A DNA stretch of 64,000 bases from Labrys sp. WJW (GCF_001676615.1 NZ_LYXZ01000017.1:1-64000); one strand, 5' to 3'. Positions 26,143 to 38,085 are shown, numbered from the stretch's first letter. The notes: generated by a model not told the origin, from the sequence alone. A program made the numbers and translations.

Positions 26143-27291
26143 ATGGCGTCCATCGAACTCGACCACGTTTCCAAGCTCTACGCCAATGGCGCCTATGGCG
26201 TGCGCGACGTTGACCTGACCATCCCGGACGGCGAATTCGTCATTTTTCTCGGCCCTTCAGGCTGCGGGAAATCGACCACGCTGCGCATGATTGCCGGGCT
26301 CGAAGGCATTTCCTCCGGCGAGCTGCGTATCGGCGGCAAGAGCATGACCCGCGTCGCCCCGCGCGACCGCAACATCGCCGTGGTGTTCCAGAGCTACGCC
26401 CTCTATCCGCATATGAGCGTGCGCCAGAACATGGCGTTCGGCCTGAAGATGCGCGGCGTCGACGCCGCCACCATCGATGCCAAGATCGCCGATGCCGCAC
26501 AGTTGCTCGGCCTGCAGAACCTGCTCGGCCGCAAGCCGGCGGCGCTGTCGGGCGGCCAGCGCCAGCGCGTCGCCTTGGGACGGGCCATCGTGCGCGAGCC
26601 CGCCGCCTTCCTGCTCGACGAGCCGCTCTCCAACCTCGATGCCCAGCTTCGGGCCGAGATGAGACTCGAACTCATCAAGCTCCATCGCCGCCTCGGCCGC
26701 ACCATCGTGCATGTCACCCATGACCAGGTCGAGGCGATGACGATGGGCGATCGCATCTGCATCATGCGCGAGGGCCGGCTGGTCCAGGCCGGGCGGCCGC
26801 TCGAAGTCTATGCCAATCCGGCCAACACCTTCGTTGCCCGCTTCCTGGCGACGCCGCCGATGAACCTGATCCCGGCCAGGCTCGAAGCCGCGCCCGCCGA
26901 AGGCCTCGCGGTGGTGACGGATGCCGGTGCAAGGCTGAGCGTGCCGGCCCGCCATAACCACGTCTATGGCGGCCAGGCCGGGCGCCGGGTGATCCTCGGC
27001 ATCCGGGCCGAGGACTTCTACGAAACCCCGCAGCATCCCGACTGGCAGAAAATCGCGATCCGCGTCGTCGCCATCGAGGCCCTCGGCGCCGAGAACATCC
27101 TGATAGGCCAGATCGCGGGCGCAGGCGGCACCGGCGACAAGCCGCTGGAGATTGCTGCGAGGCTCGGGCGGAACTTCACGGCGCCGATCGGCTCGACCGT
27201 CGAGCTCTATGTCGACGCGCTGCCGATGCACCTGTTCGATCCCGAAACCGAGCAGGTGATCGCCAGACCGGCGCTGACGGGAGGAGCCTGA
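26143..27291 (+). CDS. Carbohydrate ABC transporter ATP-binding protein (UgpC/MalK-like)
   Basis: A 382-residue ATPase of the CUT1 group. Walker A GPSGCGKS lies near residue 38, the signature LSGGQRQR near 134, Walker B FLLDEPLSNLD near 156, and the C-terminal regulatory TOBE/OB domain has VILGIRAEDF. The start MASIELDHVSKLYANG is typical of UgpC/MsmK proteins. It heads a four-gene operon in the order ATPase, permease, binding protein, permease. CUT1 systems import di- and oligosaccharides, polyols or glycerol-3-phosphate; nothing here fixes the substrate. Confidence 0.92.
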   Translation: MASIELDHVSKLYANGAYGVRDVDLTIPDGEFVIFLGPSGCGKSTTLRMIAGLEGISSGELRIGGKSMTRVAPRDRNIAVVFQSYALYPHMSVRQNMAFGLKMRGVDAATIDAKIADAAQLLGLQNLLGRKPAALSGGQRQRVALGRAIVREPAAFLLDEPLSNLDAQLRAEMRLELIKLHRRLGRTIVHVTHDQVEAMTMGDRICIMREGRLVQAGRPLEVYANPANTFVARFLATPPMNLIPARLEAAPAEGLAVVTDAGARLSVPARHNHVYGGQAGRRVILGIRAEDFYETPQHPDWQKIAIRVVAIEALGAENILIGQIAGAGGTGDKPLEIAARLGRNFTAPIGSTVELYVDALPMHLFDPETEQVIARPALTGGA

Positions 27292-27296
27292 CGACG

Positions 27297-28121
27297 ATGC
27301 GCAGCGACAGCGAGACCATCCCCTTCCGCCGGCGCTTCGGCCTGCATTTCGGCCTCGTCCTCGTCTGCGCCCTCATCCTGCTGCCGCCGCTCTGGGTGCT
27401 CCGGACCAGCTTCCTGCCCGAGCAGCTTTCCTACAGCAGCGAGCTGATGCCGGCCTTCACCACCGAGAACTACGCGGCGCTGATCTCCAGCCGCTTCGGC
27501 GGCTCCTATCTCAACAGCCTGGTCGTTGCCCTCGGTTCGGTGCTGGTCGCCCTGCCCTTCGCGGCCACCACCGGCTATGCCTTCGCCCGCTTCCGTACCG
27601 GCGGGCGCTGGGCGCGTTTCATCGTGCTGGCCACCCAGATGCTGCCGCCGGTGGCGCTGGTGCTGCCGACCTTCACGCTGTTCCGCAGCCTGGAACTCTC
27701 CAACTCGCTGACCGGGCTGATCATCGTCTATGCCGCCCTCAACCTGCCCTTCCTGACCTGGATCCTGATGGGTTTCTTCGAAGGCGTGCCGATCGATCTC
27801 GAATGGGCCGCCATGACCGACGGCGCCACAGCCTGGGGCGCGTTCTGGCGCATCGTGCTACCGGTGTCGCTGCCCGGCATCGCCGCCGCCGGCGTGCTCG
27901 GCTTCATCCTGGCCTGGAACGAATTCCTGTTCGCCCTGGTGCTGAGCGGCCCGACCACGGCAACCATACCGGTGGCGCTCGCCGCGCTGCAGACCTCCAA
28001 CGGTGTGCAGATCGCCAAGGTCTCGGCCGGCGTCATCCTCGCCATCCTGCCTTTGGTGGTCGCCTCGCGCTTCATCCAGCGCTTCATCGTCCAGGGACTG
28101 ACCTTCGGCAGCGTCAAATAG
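27297..28121 (+). CDS. Carbohydrate ABC transporter permease (MalG-like)
   Basis: A 274-residue inner-membrane permease. The first membrane segment is near residues 14-32, the ATPase-contact EAA loop is at LEWAAMTDGATAWGAFWRIV and the C-terminus ends FIQRFIVQGLTFGSVK, a near-perfect MalG-type ending (VRGLTAGAVK consensus). It starts five bases after the ATPase gene. It should pair with the MalF-like permease encoded after the binding protein. Confidence 0.92.
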   Translation: MRSDSETIPFRRRFGLHFGLVLVCALILLPPLWVLRTSFLPEQLSYSSELMPAFTTENYAALISSRFGGSYLNSLVVALGSVLVALPFAATTGYAFARFRTGGRWARFIVLATQMLPPVALVLPTFTLFRSLELSNSLTGLIIVYAALNLPFLTWILMGFFEGVPIDLEWAAMTDGATAWGAFWRIVLPVSLPGIAAAGVLGFILAWNEFLFALVLSGPTTATIPVALAALQTSNGVQIAKVSAGVILAILPLVVASRFIQRFIVQGLTFGSVK

Positions 28122-28177
28122 GCTGGCAATACGCAGAGCGGCGACAAAGCCGCGCATTATGAGAGAGGGATAGAGCC

Positions 28178-29473
28178 ATGATCTGGAACGAGAACCGCTT
28201 GAAAAGAACCCTGCTGGCGGCTGCCGGCACGGCGATGCTGCTGGGGGCGTCGCTGTCGTCGGCCGCCGCCGAGACGGTCACCCTGCGCGCTTTGATGGAG
28301 GACGTGCCGGAGACCAAGATCATCGAAGCACTGCTGCCGGAATTCGAGCAGAAGACCGGCATTAAGGTCGAGTTCGAGAAGATCGGCTATCCCGACATGC
28401 ACGACAAGCTGGTCGCCCAGCTCACGGGGCCGCAAAGCTATTACAATCTGCTCGAAGTCGACTTCCTCTGGGCCGGCGAGTTCCCGGCGGCGAACTGGCT
28501 GTTGGATCTCAAGCCTCTGGCCGAGAAGAGCAAATACGACCTCGGAGCCTTCATCCCCTCCACCATCGAGCTGCTCGGCGGCAGCCAGGACAAGCTCAAC
28601 CTAGTGCCGATGTACAATTATTCGATGGGTCTGCTCTATCGGAAGGACCTTCTCGCCGACGAGAAGCTGAAGGCTGCCTATAAGAGTGCCACCGGCAAGG
28701 AACTCGCTCTGCCCACCTCGCTGGAGGATTATGTCGCGATCTCCAAATTCATGAAGGCCAACGCCAAGGTCGCCGGCGCGGCGATGCAGGGCCAGCGCGG
28801 CGATCCCAACAGCATGGAATTCTCCAACTACCTGTTCTCGGCGGGCGGTGCCTATCGCGACGCCTCCGGCAAGGCCTCTCTGAACACGCCGGAGGCCAAG
28901 AAGGCGCTCGACCTCTATGTCGACAACATCCAGAACGGCGCCCAGCAGGGCGCGACCTCGGCCACGCTCGACGACACCATGCGGCTGATGTGCTCGGGCG
29001 CGGCCTTCTCCATGGTGACCTATTGGTGGATGCTGCCGCAAATGGACGATGCCGCCAAATGCCCGACTGTCGCCGGCAAGGTCGGCCTTGCGGTGATGCC
29101 CGGCGGCCATGGCGAGAGTGGCGGCTGGGGCTGGGGTATTCCCAAGAACACCACGCCGGAGGAGCAGGAAGCGGCCTGGACCTTCATCCAGTGGGTGCAG
29201 AGCAAGGAGATCTCGGTGAAGCGCGCCTTGCAGGGCCACGCACCCGTGCGCTCCGACGTCTACAAGGATGCCGAGGTGCTGAAGAAGTACCCCTTCTACG
29301 CAACGGCCGAATCCGTGGTGGCGAGCGGCAAGTCCTTCCCGATCTTCACCTATTCGGCCCAGTACGAAGACGTGCTCGGCACGCAGCTCTCGCTCGCTGC
29401 CGGCGGCCAGGCGACCTCCGAGGCGGCGCTGAAGGCAGCCTCGGACGGCTTGCAGCAACTGCTCGACAAGTGA
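28178..29473 (+). CDS. Carbohydrate ABC transporter substrate-binding protein, family 1
   Basis: A 431-residue periplasmic protein of the SBP_bac_1 family. The signal peptide runs from residue 1 to about 31, cleaving after SSAAA; the mature protein starts ETVTLRALMEDVPE. Family features are the FEQKTGIKVEFEKIGY stretch and the GWGWGIPKN loop near residue 325. It supplies ligand to the MalF/MalG-like channel. A stable stem-loop follows its stop codon, a common arrangement for keeping binding-protein mRNA more abundant than the permease part. Substrate unknown. Confidence 0.92.
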   Translation: MIWNENRLKRTLLAAAGTAMLLGASLSSAAAETVTLRALMEDVPETKIIEALLPEFEQKTGIKVEFEKIGYPDMHDKLVAQLTGPQSYYNLLEVDFLWAGEFPAANWLLDLKPLAEKSKYDLGAFIPSTIELLGGSQDKLNLVPMYNYSMGLLYRKDLLADEKLKAAYKSATGKELALPTSLEDYVAISKFMKANAKVAGAAMQGQRGDPNSMEFSNYLFSAGGAYRDASGKASLNTPEAKKALDLYVDNIQNGAQQGATSATLDDTMRLMCSGAAFSMVTYWWMLPQMDDAAKCPTVAGKVGLAVMPGGHGESGGWGWGIPKNTTPEEQEAAWTFIQWVQSKEISVKRALQGHAPVRSDVYKDAEVLKKYPFYATAESVVASGKSFPIFTYSAQYEDVLGTQLSLAAGGQATSEAALKAASDGLQQLLDK

Positions 29474-29480
29474 ATTTGCC

Positions 29481-29506
29481 CCGGCGCGGTCTTCGGGCCG
29501 CGCCGG
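29481..29506 (+). terminator. Intra-operon stem-loop after the binding-protein gene
   Basis: Arms CCGGCGCGG (29481-29489) and CCGCGCCGG (29498-29506) pair perfectly around an 8-base loop holding TTCG. Because a transporter gene follows only 30 bases on, partial termination or 3'-end protection of the upstream mRNA is more likely than full termination. Confidence 0.6.
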
Positions 29507-29535
29507 TTCTGCCCTAGAAACCAGCGGTGCAACAG

Positions 29536-30441
29536 ATGAGCGTGATGGGATTGGCAGGACGCAGCCGGGAATGGCGGATCGGATGGGCTTTCGCCCTGCC
29601 GGGCCTCGTGCTGCTCGCCATCGTGATGGGCTTTCCGCTGGTCTATGCCTGCATCCTGTCGATCTCGTCGATGACGCTGATCAAGCCCAGCCTGATGCCG
29701 CTGGTGGGTTTCAAGAACTTCGCATCGATGCTGGCCGACCCGCTGTTCTGGAACGCCCTCTGGCTTACGGTACGCTATTCGGCCATCACCGTGATCGGCG
29801 AGTTCGTTATTGGCCTCGGCATCGCCCTGATGCTCAACCGCACCGTGCACATGAAGCCGGTCTACTTCGCCATCCTCACCATCCCGATGGCAATGTCGCC
29901 GATTTCGGTCGCCCTGATCTGGCGCATGCTGCTGCAGCCCAATCTCGGCATCGCCAACCATCTGATGGAGAGCTTCGGCCTGCCCCGGCTCGACTGGCTG
30001 GGCACGCCGGGCATGGCGTTGTGGACGATGGCGGCCATCGACATCTGGCAGCAGATGTCCTTCGTTGTGCTGATCCTGGCCGCTGGCCTCGCCGCCCTGC
30101 CGCGCGACCCCTACGAGGCTGCCGAGGTCGACGGCGCGCGGGCATGGCAGCAATTCTTCTATATCACCCTGCCTATGCTGCGGCCGGTGGCGGCCATCAC
30201 CATCATCATCCAGCTGATCAACGAATTCCGCACCTATGACCTGCCCTATGTGCTCACAAAAGGCGGCCCCGGCAATGCCACGGAGGTGCTGAGCTTCTTC
30301 GCCTATCGCCGGGCCTTTCTCGGCCTGTCGCTCAATGAGGGAGCGGCGGCAGCCTTCGTGCTCCTGGTGATCGTGCTCGCTCTCACGGTGATCTTCTTTG
30401 CCGTGCTGGAACGCTCGCAGGCCGGTGAAAGCGGACGCTAA
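29536..30441 (+). CDS. Carbohydrate ABC transporter permease (MalF/UgpA-like)
   Basis: A 301-residue inner-membrane permease. The first membrane segment is near residues 16-36 (FALPGLVLLAIVMGFPLVYA), and the ATPase-contact loop is EAAEVDGARAWQQFFYITLP. It forms the heterodimeric channel with the MalG-like protein. ATG 29536 is preferred over GTG 29527 and ATG 29545; none has a strong ribosome-binding site. It ends the operon, only six bases before the convergent AsmA-type gene. Confidence 0.9.
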   Translation: MSVMGLAGRSREWRIGWAFALPGLVLLAIVMGFPLVYACILSISSMTLIKPSLMPLVGFKNFASMLADPLFWNALWLTVRYSAITVIGEFVIGLGIALMLNRTVHMKPVYFAILTIPMAMSPISVALIWRMLLQPNLGIANHLMESFGLPRLDWLGTPGMALWTMAAIDIWQQMSFVVLILAAGLAALPRDPYEAAEVDGARAWQQFFYITLPMLRPVAAITIIIQLINEFRTYDLPYVLTKGGPGNATEVLSFFAYRRAFLGLSLNEGAAAAFVLLVIVLALTVIFFAVLERSQAGESGR

Positions 30442-30447
30442 ACCGCC

Positions 30448-32313
30448 CTACTGCGCCGCCGAGGCCGGCGGAGCCTTGCCGGTGTCCTGCGTGACGTCAC
30501 GGCCCGGCTGGATGAAGCTGCGCAGCAGCGGCGCGGCGGCACCCGATTGACGGATCAAGGCCTCGGTGTCGGGCTCGATCACCGGGACCTCCCAGCCCCC
30601 ATAAACGCGGAAGGGCAGCCGGAAGGGGTTGGCGACATCGGAGTCATTCCAATTGGCCACCCCGGCCATGTCGAGGCTGCGCAGGGCGATATTGGCATCC
30701 CCGGTCAGCGAAACCGAAAGGGATCCGTTCTCCATGCGGCAGTCGGCGGTCTTGGCCATGCCGTCCGTGATCTTGAAGCCGGCCTTGGCGAGGTCGAAGG
30801 TGGTGCGGCCGCCATAGGAAGATTCGAAACGCGCCGCGAGCGGCCGCCGTTTGATCTTCTGCATCAGGCTGGCGAGATCGATGCCGACCAGGGAGCCGCC
30901 GGCAACGCTGATATCGGCTCTCCCCTGCAGCGAGCGCGACAGATCAGCGATAGAAGCACCGGTGCCGCTTACGGTTATCGTCCCCGTGCCGGTTCCTTCC
31001 AGTCGCCGGAAGCCGAAGAGATCGCCGAGTGCGCTGCCCATGTCGACGCCTTCGAAGCTGGCGGCGGCGGCGAGTTCGGTCATCTTGTCGGAAGGCTTGA
31101 GCGCGATATTGCCCTTGAGCGTGCCGCCATAGGCGACGGCCTCGCTGAGGGCGAGTTCGAGCTGACCGTTGCGGGTGGAAACGGTTGCCGCGGCACGGCC
31201 GAGACGGACCTTGTCGATGGTAGTTTCGCCAGCCGAGATGCGCAGATCGAGGTCGCTGACCAGCAGGCTGTTGATGCTGATATGATCGGCACGCCATTTA
31301 CGTGGCCGGCCATCGGCAAGCTGGAGTTCATTGGAATAGGCGCTGAGGTCGAGCGCATCGGCGGCAAGCGTGCCACTGACCTTGGGACGCTCCTTGCCGA
31401 ATTCGACAGTGAGCGAGCCTTCGGCCTCGTTGCCGTCGAGCGAGAGCTGCACCTCGTTGAGGGAAATGGCACTGTGATCGAGCGTAAGAGGCGACTGCAG
31501 GTCATAGGCGGCAAGGCTGCGCCCGGCCGGCAGGCCAAATCCGAACCAGCGCAGCGTGTCGCGCAGCGAAGTGCCGCTGGCCGAGACCTTGCCGTCCAGC
31601 CGCCCCGCCCCATCCAGCGTGCCGCTGGCGGCGAGGTTGAGCGTATCGCCCTTGATGCGCGCCCGCATGTCCGACTTGCCGCCTGCGATCAAGCTGGCGG
31701 GATCGGCGAGTGCGACGGCAATCTCGGCCTCGCGGTTGCGCCAATTGATCACGCCGGCCGCCGACATCGCGTCGCTGCGACCGGCCCAGGCAAACGTGAC
31801 GTCGTCGACCGAAACGGAGGTGGCCCGGCCGAGCGCGCTGTCGTCATAACGGATGGTGCCATCGATGAGCCGGATGGTCTTGACCGGCATCGGCTTGTCG
31901 AAGCGCCCGGCTGCGGCCTCGGCCAGCACGCCCTCCTTGAAGTCCCACGAGCGAATACCATTCTTGCCGGCGGTGAGGCCGATGCTGGCGCGCTTGAGCA
32001 TCAGGCCCGAGATCTCGATGCGCCCGATCACCAGAGACGCCAGGCGCAGCGTGCCCTGCATCTTGTCGGCCACCAGCAGCGGCGGCAGGCCTTCGGCGGC
32101 GGGAATGGTCACCTTCTCGATCATCAGCGTCGGCAGCGGCGCCCAGGCCAGATGCACCTGCCCCTCGATGACAGGCGTGCGGCCGGTCAGAACGACGATC
32201 TCACGGGTGAAGGTATCGCGCAGCACGCTTTCCGGCGTCAGCCATGGCACGGTAAGCACCAGTGCGATGAGCGCAGCGGCGATAGCGGCCAGGGATAGCC
32301 CAATACGCTTCAT
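30448..32313 (-). CDS. AsmA-family protein
   Basis: A 621-residue envelope protein with an N-terminal membrane anchor (LSLAAIAAALIALVLTVPWL, residues 7-26) followed by a long periplasmic beta-rich region. AsmA-type marks are TPVIEGQVHLAWAPLPTL at the start and the C-terminal GTGTITVSGTGASI and GSLVGIDLASLMQKI blocks. AsmA-like proteins form bridge-like structures thought to move phospholipids between membranes or to affect outer-membrane assembly. It is monocistronic, convergent with the carbohydrate transporter operon. Confidence 0.85.
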   Translation of the reverse strand: MKRIGLSLAAIAAALIALVLTVPWLTPESVLRDTFTREIVVLTGRTPVIEGQVHLAWAPLPTLMIEKVTIPAAEGLPPLLVADKMQGTLRLASLVIGRIEISGLMLKRASIGLTAGKNGIRSWDFKEGVLAEAAAGRFDKPMPVKTIRLIDGTIRYDDSALGRATSVSVDDVTFAWAGRSDAMSAAGVINWRNREAEIAVALADPASLIAGGKSDMRARIKGDTLNLAASGTLDGAGRLDGKVSASGTSLRDTLRWFGFGLPAGRSLAAYDLQSPLTLDHSAISLNEVQLSLDGNEAEGSLTVEFGKERPKVSGTLAADALDLSAYSNELQLADGRPRKWRADHISINSLLVSDLDLRISAGETTIDKVRLGRAAATVSTRNGQLELALSEAVAYGGTLKGNIALKPSDKMTELAAAASFEGVDMGSALGDLFGFRRLEGTGTGTITVSGTGASIADLSRSLQGRADISVAGGSLVGIDLASLMQKIKRRPLAARFESSYGGRTTFDLAKAGFKITDGMAKTADCRMENGSLSVSLTGDANIALRSLDMAGVANWNDSDVANPFRLPFRVYGGWEVPVIEPDTEALIRQSGAAAPLLRSFIQPGRDVTQDTGKAPPASAAQ

Positions 32314-32592
32314 GCCGTTTCCGCGCCTCGCTCGATCAAAAGGTGGTTGGTGACCTCTGCCATGCGCCCGGGCGACGGAGCTGAATCACAAACTCGATCC
32401 ATTATAAATGGCAGTCCATCATGGTAAAAGCGAGGCTTGGTTGTGGCAAAGCCGCCATGCGGGAAAAGCGGCGGTCGCCAGCCATGACGGGTACGATACA
32501 ATCGCGTGCCTCCAGTCCCCCTACCATGGGCCGTCATGGTTAAGAAAGCCGGAAGAGGCCGGCGCCCAACCTTCCGTGAAATCTCTCGGCTG

Positions 32593-33267
32593 TTATCCTG
32601 CGGGCCCCCCGATCAGATAGACCATATGAAACGGCTCCTGTCCCGGCTCCCCCAGCGATACTCGTTCGCGCCGCCAGGGCAGCCCCGAGGCAATCAGATT
32701 GGCCTCGAAGGCTTCCGATTGGGTGGCCGACCACAGGCCGGCAACGCCACCTGGCGCGAGAGCGCCGGCGATGCGGGCAATTCCCTCGCCCGAATAGAGC
32801 CAGTGGTTCGGCGCGTGCACGACATAATCGGGGCCATTGTCGGTATCGAGCAGGATGGCGTCGAAGCCGCCGGGCTCGGCGGCGATGATCTCGGCAACGC
32901 TGCCGGTGCGGACCTCGACGCACGGGTCGGCAAGCGGGTGGCCGGCGAGCGGGGCGAGCACGCCCCGGTTCCAGGCGACGATCTCGGGCAGGAGTTCGCT
33001 GACGAGAATGCGTGCCTGCGGACCGGCGGCATCGAGCGTCGCCCTCAGCGTATAGCCCAAGCCGAGGCCGCCGATCAGGATGCGCGGCGCTGCTGTATCA
33101 AGATGGCGGCAGACGGTCTCGGCCAGTACGATCTCCGAGCGGGGATCCTGGTTCGACATCAGTTCCCAGCCGTTGAAGCGGATGTCGAAGAGATCGCCGC
33201 GCCGGCGCAAGGCGATCTGGTCGCCATTCGCCGTCACCAGGCTGTCGAGTTCCGTCCAGATCTCCAT
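32593..33267 (-). CDS. Spermidine-synthase-like (class I SAM-dependent) methyltransferase-fold protein
   Basis: A 224-residue Rossmann-type protein. The nucleotide-binding loop is ILIGGLGLGYTLRATLD near residues 69-85, and the acidic ILLDTDNGPDYVVH near residue 140 occupies the place of the polyamine-binding aspartates of spermidine synthase. It is shorter than bona fide spermidine synthases (about 280) and lacks their N-terminal beta domain, so true synthase activity is uncertain. ATG 33267 has GGAGCGGGG upstream. It stands alone, divergent from acetoacetyl-CoA synthetase. Confidence 0.75.
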   Translation of the reverse strand: MEIWTELDSLVTANGDQIALRRRGDLFDIRFNGWELMSNQDPRSEIVLAETVCRHLDTAAPRILIGGLGLGYTLRATLDAAGPQARILVSELLPEIVAWNRGVLAPLAGHPLADPCVEVRTGSVAEIIAAEPGGFDAILLDTDNGPDYVVHAPNHWLYSGEGIARIAGALAPGGVAGLWSATQSEAFEANLIASGLPWRRERVSLGEPGQEPFHMVYLIGGPAG

Positions 33268-33467
33268 CACCCCCGCTCCCTCACGCACGAGACGGTCTTA
33301 TAGCAGAGCGCCGGCAAAGGCTTCGGCCTTTCCAAGGGGCTGCAATCGTCCGGATGACCGGCCGCTTTCGAACCGAAGCGCAGATCCCGGTTGAGACGCG
33401 TTGGTGCATTACCCTCTTCCTTAGAGCGCGAAATCGTCATACTGCAGTTGCGAAGAGCGATGCGGCA

Positions 33468-35594
<2,127 letters not shown>

Positions 35595-35661
35595 CAAACA
35601 GGCCTGCCGCTTTCCGGACCGATCGCATCGGCAGGTCCAAAATCGCGACAATGTTGTTTCT

Positions 35662-35680
35662 TGCCGGGCCCAGCCCGGCA
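35662..35680 (+). terminator. Short terminator-like hairpin
   Basis: Arms TGCCGGGC (35662-35669) and GCCCGGCA (35673-35680) pair perfectly around a 3-base loop about 70 bases after the acetoacetyl-CoA synthetase stop. It may belong to a dispersed repeat of the type GTCATTGCCGGGC. Confidence 0.5.
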
Positions 35681-35750
35681 ATGACAAGATGATCATCGCG
35701 CCGGCTTCCACCGGGCGCGCTTCCATAAGACCCATCAGGAACCAGCGACG

Positions 35751-36152
35751 GTGCACGTTTCGCGCATAGGCAGGGACATCACGAAGGCCGCCATCACGGC
35801 CCTCGCCGTCTATGCGCTGCTCGTCAACACCCTGCTGATGGGCGTGCTGATGGCGCCGCAATTGCGGGCCGACACGCTCGACCGCAACCTCGCCGCGCTC
35901 GAAATCGTCTGTGCTGGCAACGGCATGGGCATCACCGATGCAGGATCGGGCCCGCCCGCAGATCATCGTGGCCATGAGGCCGAGTGCTGCATCCTCTGCC
36001 CCGGCTTCGGCGGGCCTGCCGCGCCTTCCGGTATCGACCTGCCGCGGCGCCTGGCCGTCGCGGTAGCTCTCGCCAACCGGACGGCGGATACCCGCATTCC
36101 TCCTTCCCTCCATCGCGCAGCCGCCCAGCCGCGCGGTCCGCCGGTGGCATGA
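35751..36152 (+). CDS. Small DUF2946-like membrane-associated protein
   Basis: A 133-residue protein starting at GTG 35751, with AGGAA upstream. One hydrophobic segment (about residues 14-37) may be a signal anchor. The cysteine- and histidine-containing stretch DHRGHEAECCILCPG near residue 75 and the C-terminal RGPPVA match the pattern of DUF2946 proteins, which are commonly encoded beside copper-handling genes. A metal-related role is inferred from the Cys/His residues and the downstream PepSY-CopC-CopD genes. The exact function is unknown. Confidence 0.7.
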   Translation: MHVSRIGRDITKAAITALAVYALLVNTLLMGVLMAPQLRADTLDRNLAALEIVCAGNGMGITDAGSGPPADHRGHEAECCILCPGFGGPAAPSGIDLPRRLAVAVALANRTADTRIPPSLHRAAAQPRGPPVA

Positions 36153-36235
36153 CCTGAGAACAACCTCTCTTTTGTTTTCGGCCTAACGCTGCACGCGCAT
36201 CCCTGCGCGGGCGTAGGGCAATTCAGGACACAGCC

Positions 36236-37606
36236 ATGACCATCTCCCACGGCGCGGAAACCCTTGCGGTCGCTCCGCCCGCGCGCCTGTCGCTGCAGCG
36301 CGCGATCTGGCGCTGGCATTTCTATGCCGGCCTCCTCTGCGTCCCGTTCATGATCCTGCTGGCCGTCACCGGCTCGCTCTATCTGTTCAAGGACGAGATC
36401 AACCACACGCTCTTTGCCCATCGAACCGTCGTCGCCAATCCCGGCACGCCGGCCTTGTCGCCGGAAGAGCTGGTGGACAGGGCCCTCGACGGCCGGCCCG
36501 AGGCCGCCGCAACCGCCTATGCCGAACCTGCCGACGCCACATCTTCGGCCAAGGTCACCTACAAGGACGACAGCGGCAAACATTACGTCTACCTCGACCC
36601 CTATAGCGGCGCCGTGCTGGATACGCTGCGCGCCGACCGCGAACCGATGTGGCTGATCAAGAAGATCCACAGCCTGGAACTGTTCGGCACCTTCACCAAC
36701 CGGCTGATTGAGGCCATCGGCGGCTTTGCCCTCATATTGGTGGCGACGGGGATCTATCTGTGGTGGCCCCGCGGCCAGAGCGGCGGCGTGGTGACTGTCC
36801 GCGGCACGCCGGCACGCCGGGTGTGGTGGCGCGACCTTCATGCCGTCACCGGCGCCTTCGCCGGGCTGGTGATCTTCTTCCTGGCCGCGAGCGGCCTGCC
36901 CTGGGCCGGCTTCTGGGGCAAGCAGCTCAACGGGTTCGCGACGCAGGCGGGCCTTGGCTACCCGACCCAGCTCTGGGACGAGACGCCGAGTTCCACCGTC
37001 CCGCTGCAGGACGTCGTCAGCAAGGCGGGCTGGACGGTGGAGAATTCGCCGGTGCCCCAATCGGCCCAGCCCTATACCCATGCGATCGGGCTCGACCGCG
37101 CCGTCGCCGTCGCGCGCGACCTCGGCATTGCGCCCGGCTTCGAGATGGCCTTGCCGACCGAAGAAAACGGCGTCTACACCGCGGCGATCTTCCCGGACGA
37201 ATTGTCCAAGGAGCGCACCATTCATATCGACCAATATTCGGGCAAGCCGATCATCGATCTCAAATTCGAGGATTTCGGCGGTATCGCCAAGGCGATCGAG
37301 TTCGGCATCAACGTGCATCAGGGCCAGCAATGGGGCCTTGCCAACCAGCTCGTCATGCTGGCGACCTGCCTTGCCATCATCCTCGCCAGCGTTTCCGGCG
37401 TGATGATGTGGTGGAAGCGCCGCCCCACCGGCAGGCTCGGCGTGCCACCCTATCCCAGCGATCCCGGCATCTATCGAGGCCTGTGGATCGTCGCCATCGC
37501 CGTTGGCCTCGCCTTCCCGATCACCGGCCTTGCCATCGTCGCGATGGTGGCGCTGGATCTTCTCGTCATCCGCTCCGTGCCGCCTCTGCGCCGCGCTTTT
37601 GCCTGA
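36236..37606 (+). CDS. PepSY-associated transmembrane protein
   Basis: A 456-residue inner-membrane protein of the PepSY_TM (PiuB-like) family. A hydrophobic segment follows the conserved start WRWHFYAGLLCVPFMILLAV; further segments are near 160-180, 210-230, 375-395 and 415-450. Conserved HAVTGAFAG and NVHQGQQWG are typical and contain histidines that may bind heme or metal. Members are thought to reduce or move iron or copper at the membrane. Placement with DUF2946-, CopC- and CopD-type genes favours copper or general transition-metal uptake. Confidence 0.85.
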   Translation: MTISHGAETLAVAPPARLSLQRAIWRWHFYAGLLCVPFMILLAVTGSLYLFKDEINHTLFAHRTVVANPGTPALSPEELVDRALDGRPEAAATAYAEPADATSSAKVTYKDDSGKHYVYLDPYSGAVLDTLRADREPMWLIKKIHSLELFGTFTNRLIEAIGGFALILVATGIYLWWPRGQSGGVVTVRGTPARRVWWRDLHAVTGAFAGLVIFFLAASGLPWAGFWGKQLNGFATQAGLGYPTQLWDETPSSTVPLQDVVSKAGWTVENSPVPQSAQPYTHAIGLDRAVAVARDLGIAPGFEMALPTEENGVYTAAIFPDELSKERTIHIDQYSGKPIIDLKFEDFGGIAKAIEFGINVHQGQQWGLANQLVMLATCLAIILASVSGVMMWWKRRPTGRLGVPPYPSDPGIYRGLWIVAIAVGLAFPITGLAIVAMVALDLLVIRSVPPLRRAFA

Positions 37607-37695
37607 CCGGCGAGCGCCCCGGGTTCGAGGCGGCTCCCCGCCCCGGCCGACCAACGCCACTTCCTTTCCTTCCGCCGTTCCGGGCGGAGCAATCC

Positions 37696-38085
37696 ATGAA
37701 GGTTCCAATCATGTCCGTCACCCGCAAGGTCTCGTCCCTCACATTCGCCCTGGCCCTCGGCCTCGGAGCGACCGGCGCGGCCCTCGCCCATGCCCATCTG
37801 AAATCCTCGGCCCCGGCCGGCGACAGCGCAGTCGCGTCGCCTGCAAACCTGGAGCTGCATTTCAGCGAAGGCGTCGATCTCAAATTCTCGGGCGTCAGCC
37901 TGACAGGCCCCGACCAGAAGGCTATCGTGACCGGCGATGCCGCCCATGCCGGCAATGACGAGGCCAGCCTCTCCGTACCGGTCGCCGCCAAGCTCGCGCC
38001 GGGCAAATACACGGTGCAGTGGCACGTCCTCTCCAAGGACGGCCACAAGGTCAAGGGCAGCTATTCCTTCGACGTGAAGCCCTGA
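37696..38085 (+). CDS. copC: CopC/YobA-family periplasmic copper-binding protein
   Basis: A 129-residue secreted protein. The signal peptide ends at ALA near residue 34, leaving mature HAHLKSSAPAGD, whose N-terminal histidine is the conserved Cu(II) ligand of CopC. The beta-sandwich includes LELHFSEGVDLKFSGVSL and ends YTVQWHVLSKDGHKVKGS, with the second copper histidine. It hands copper to or from the CopD membrane protein encoded next. ATG 37696 follows GGAG by seven bases; ATG 37711 is an alternative. Its stop shares one base with the copD start (TGATG). Confidence 0.9.
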   Translation: MKVPIMSVTRKVSSLTFALALGLGATGAALAHAHLKSSAPAGDSAVASPANLELHFSEGVDLKFSGVSLTGPDQKAIVTGDAAHAGNDEASLSVPVAAKLAPGKYTVQWHVLSKDGHKVKGSYSFDVKP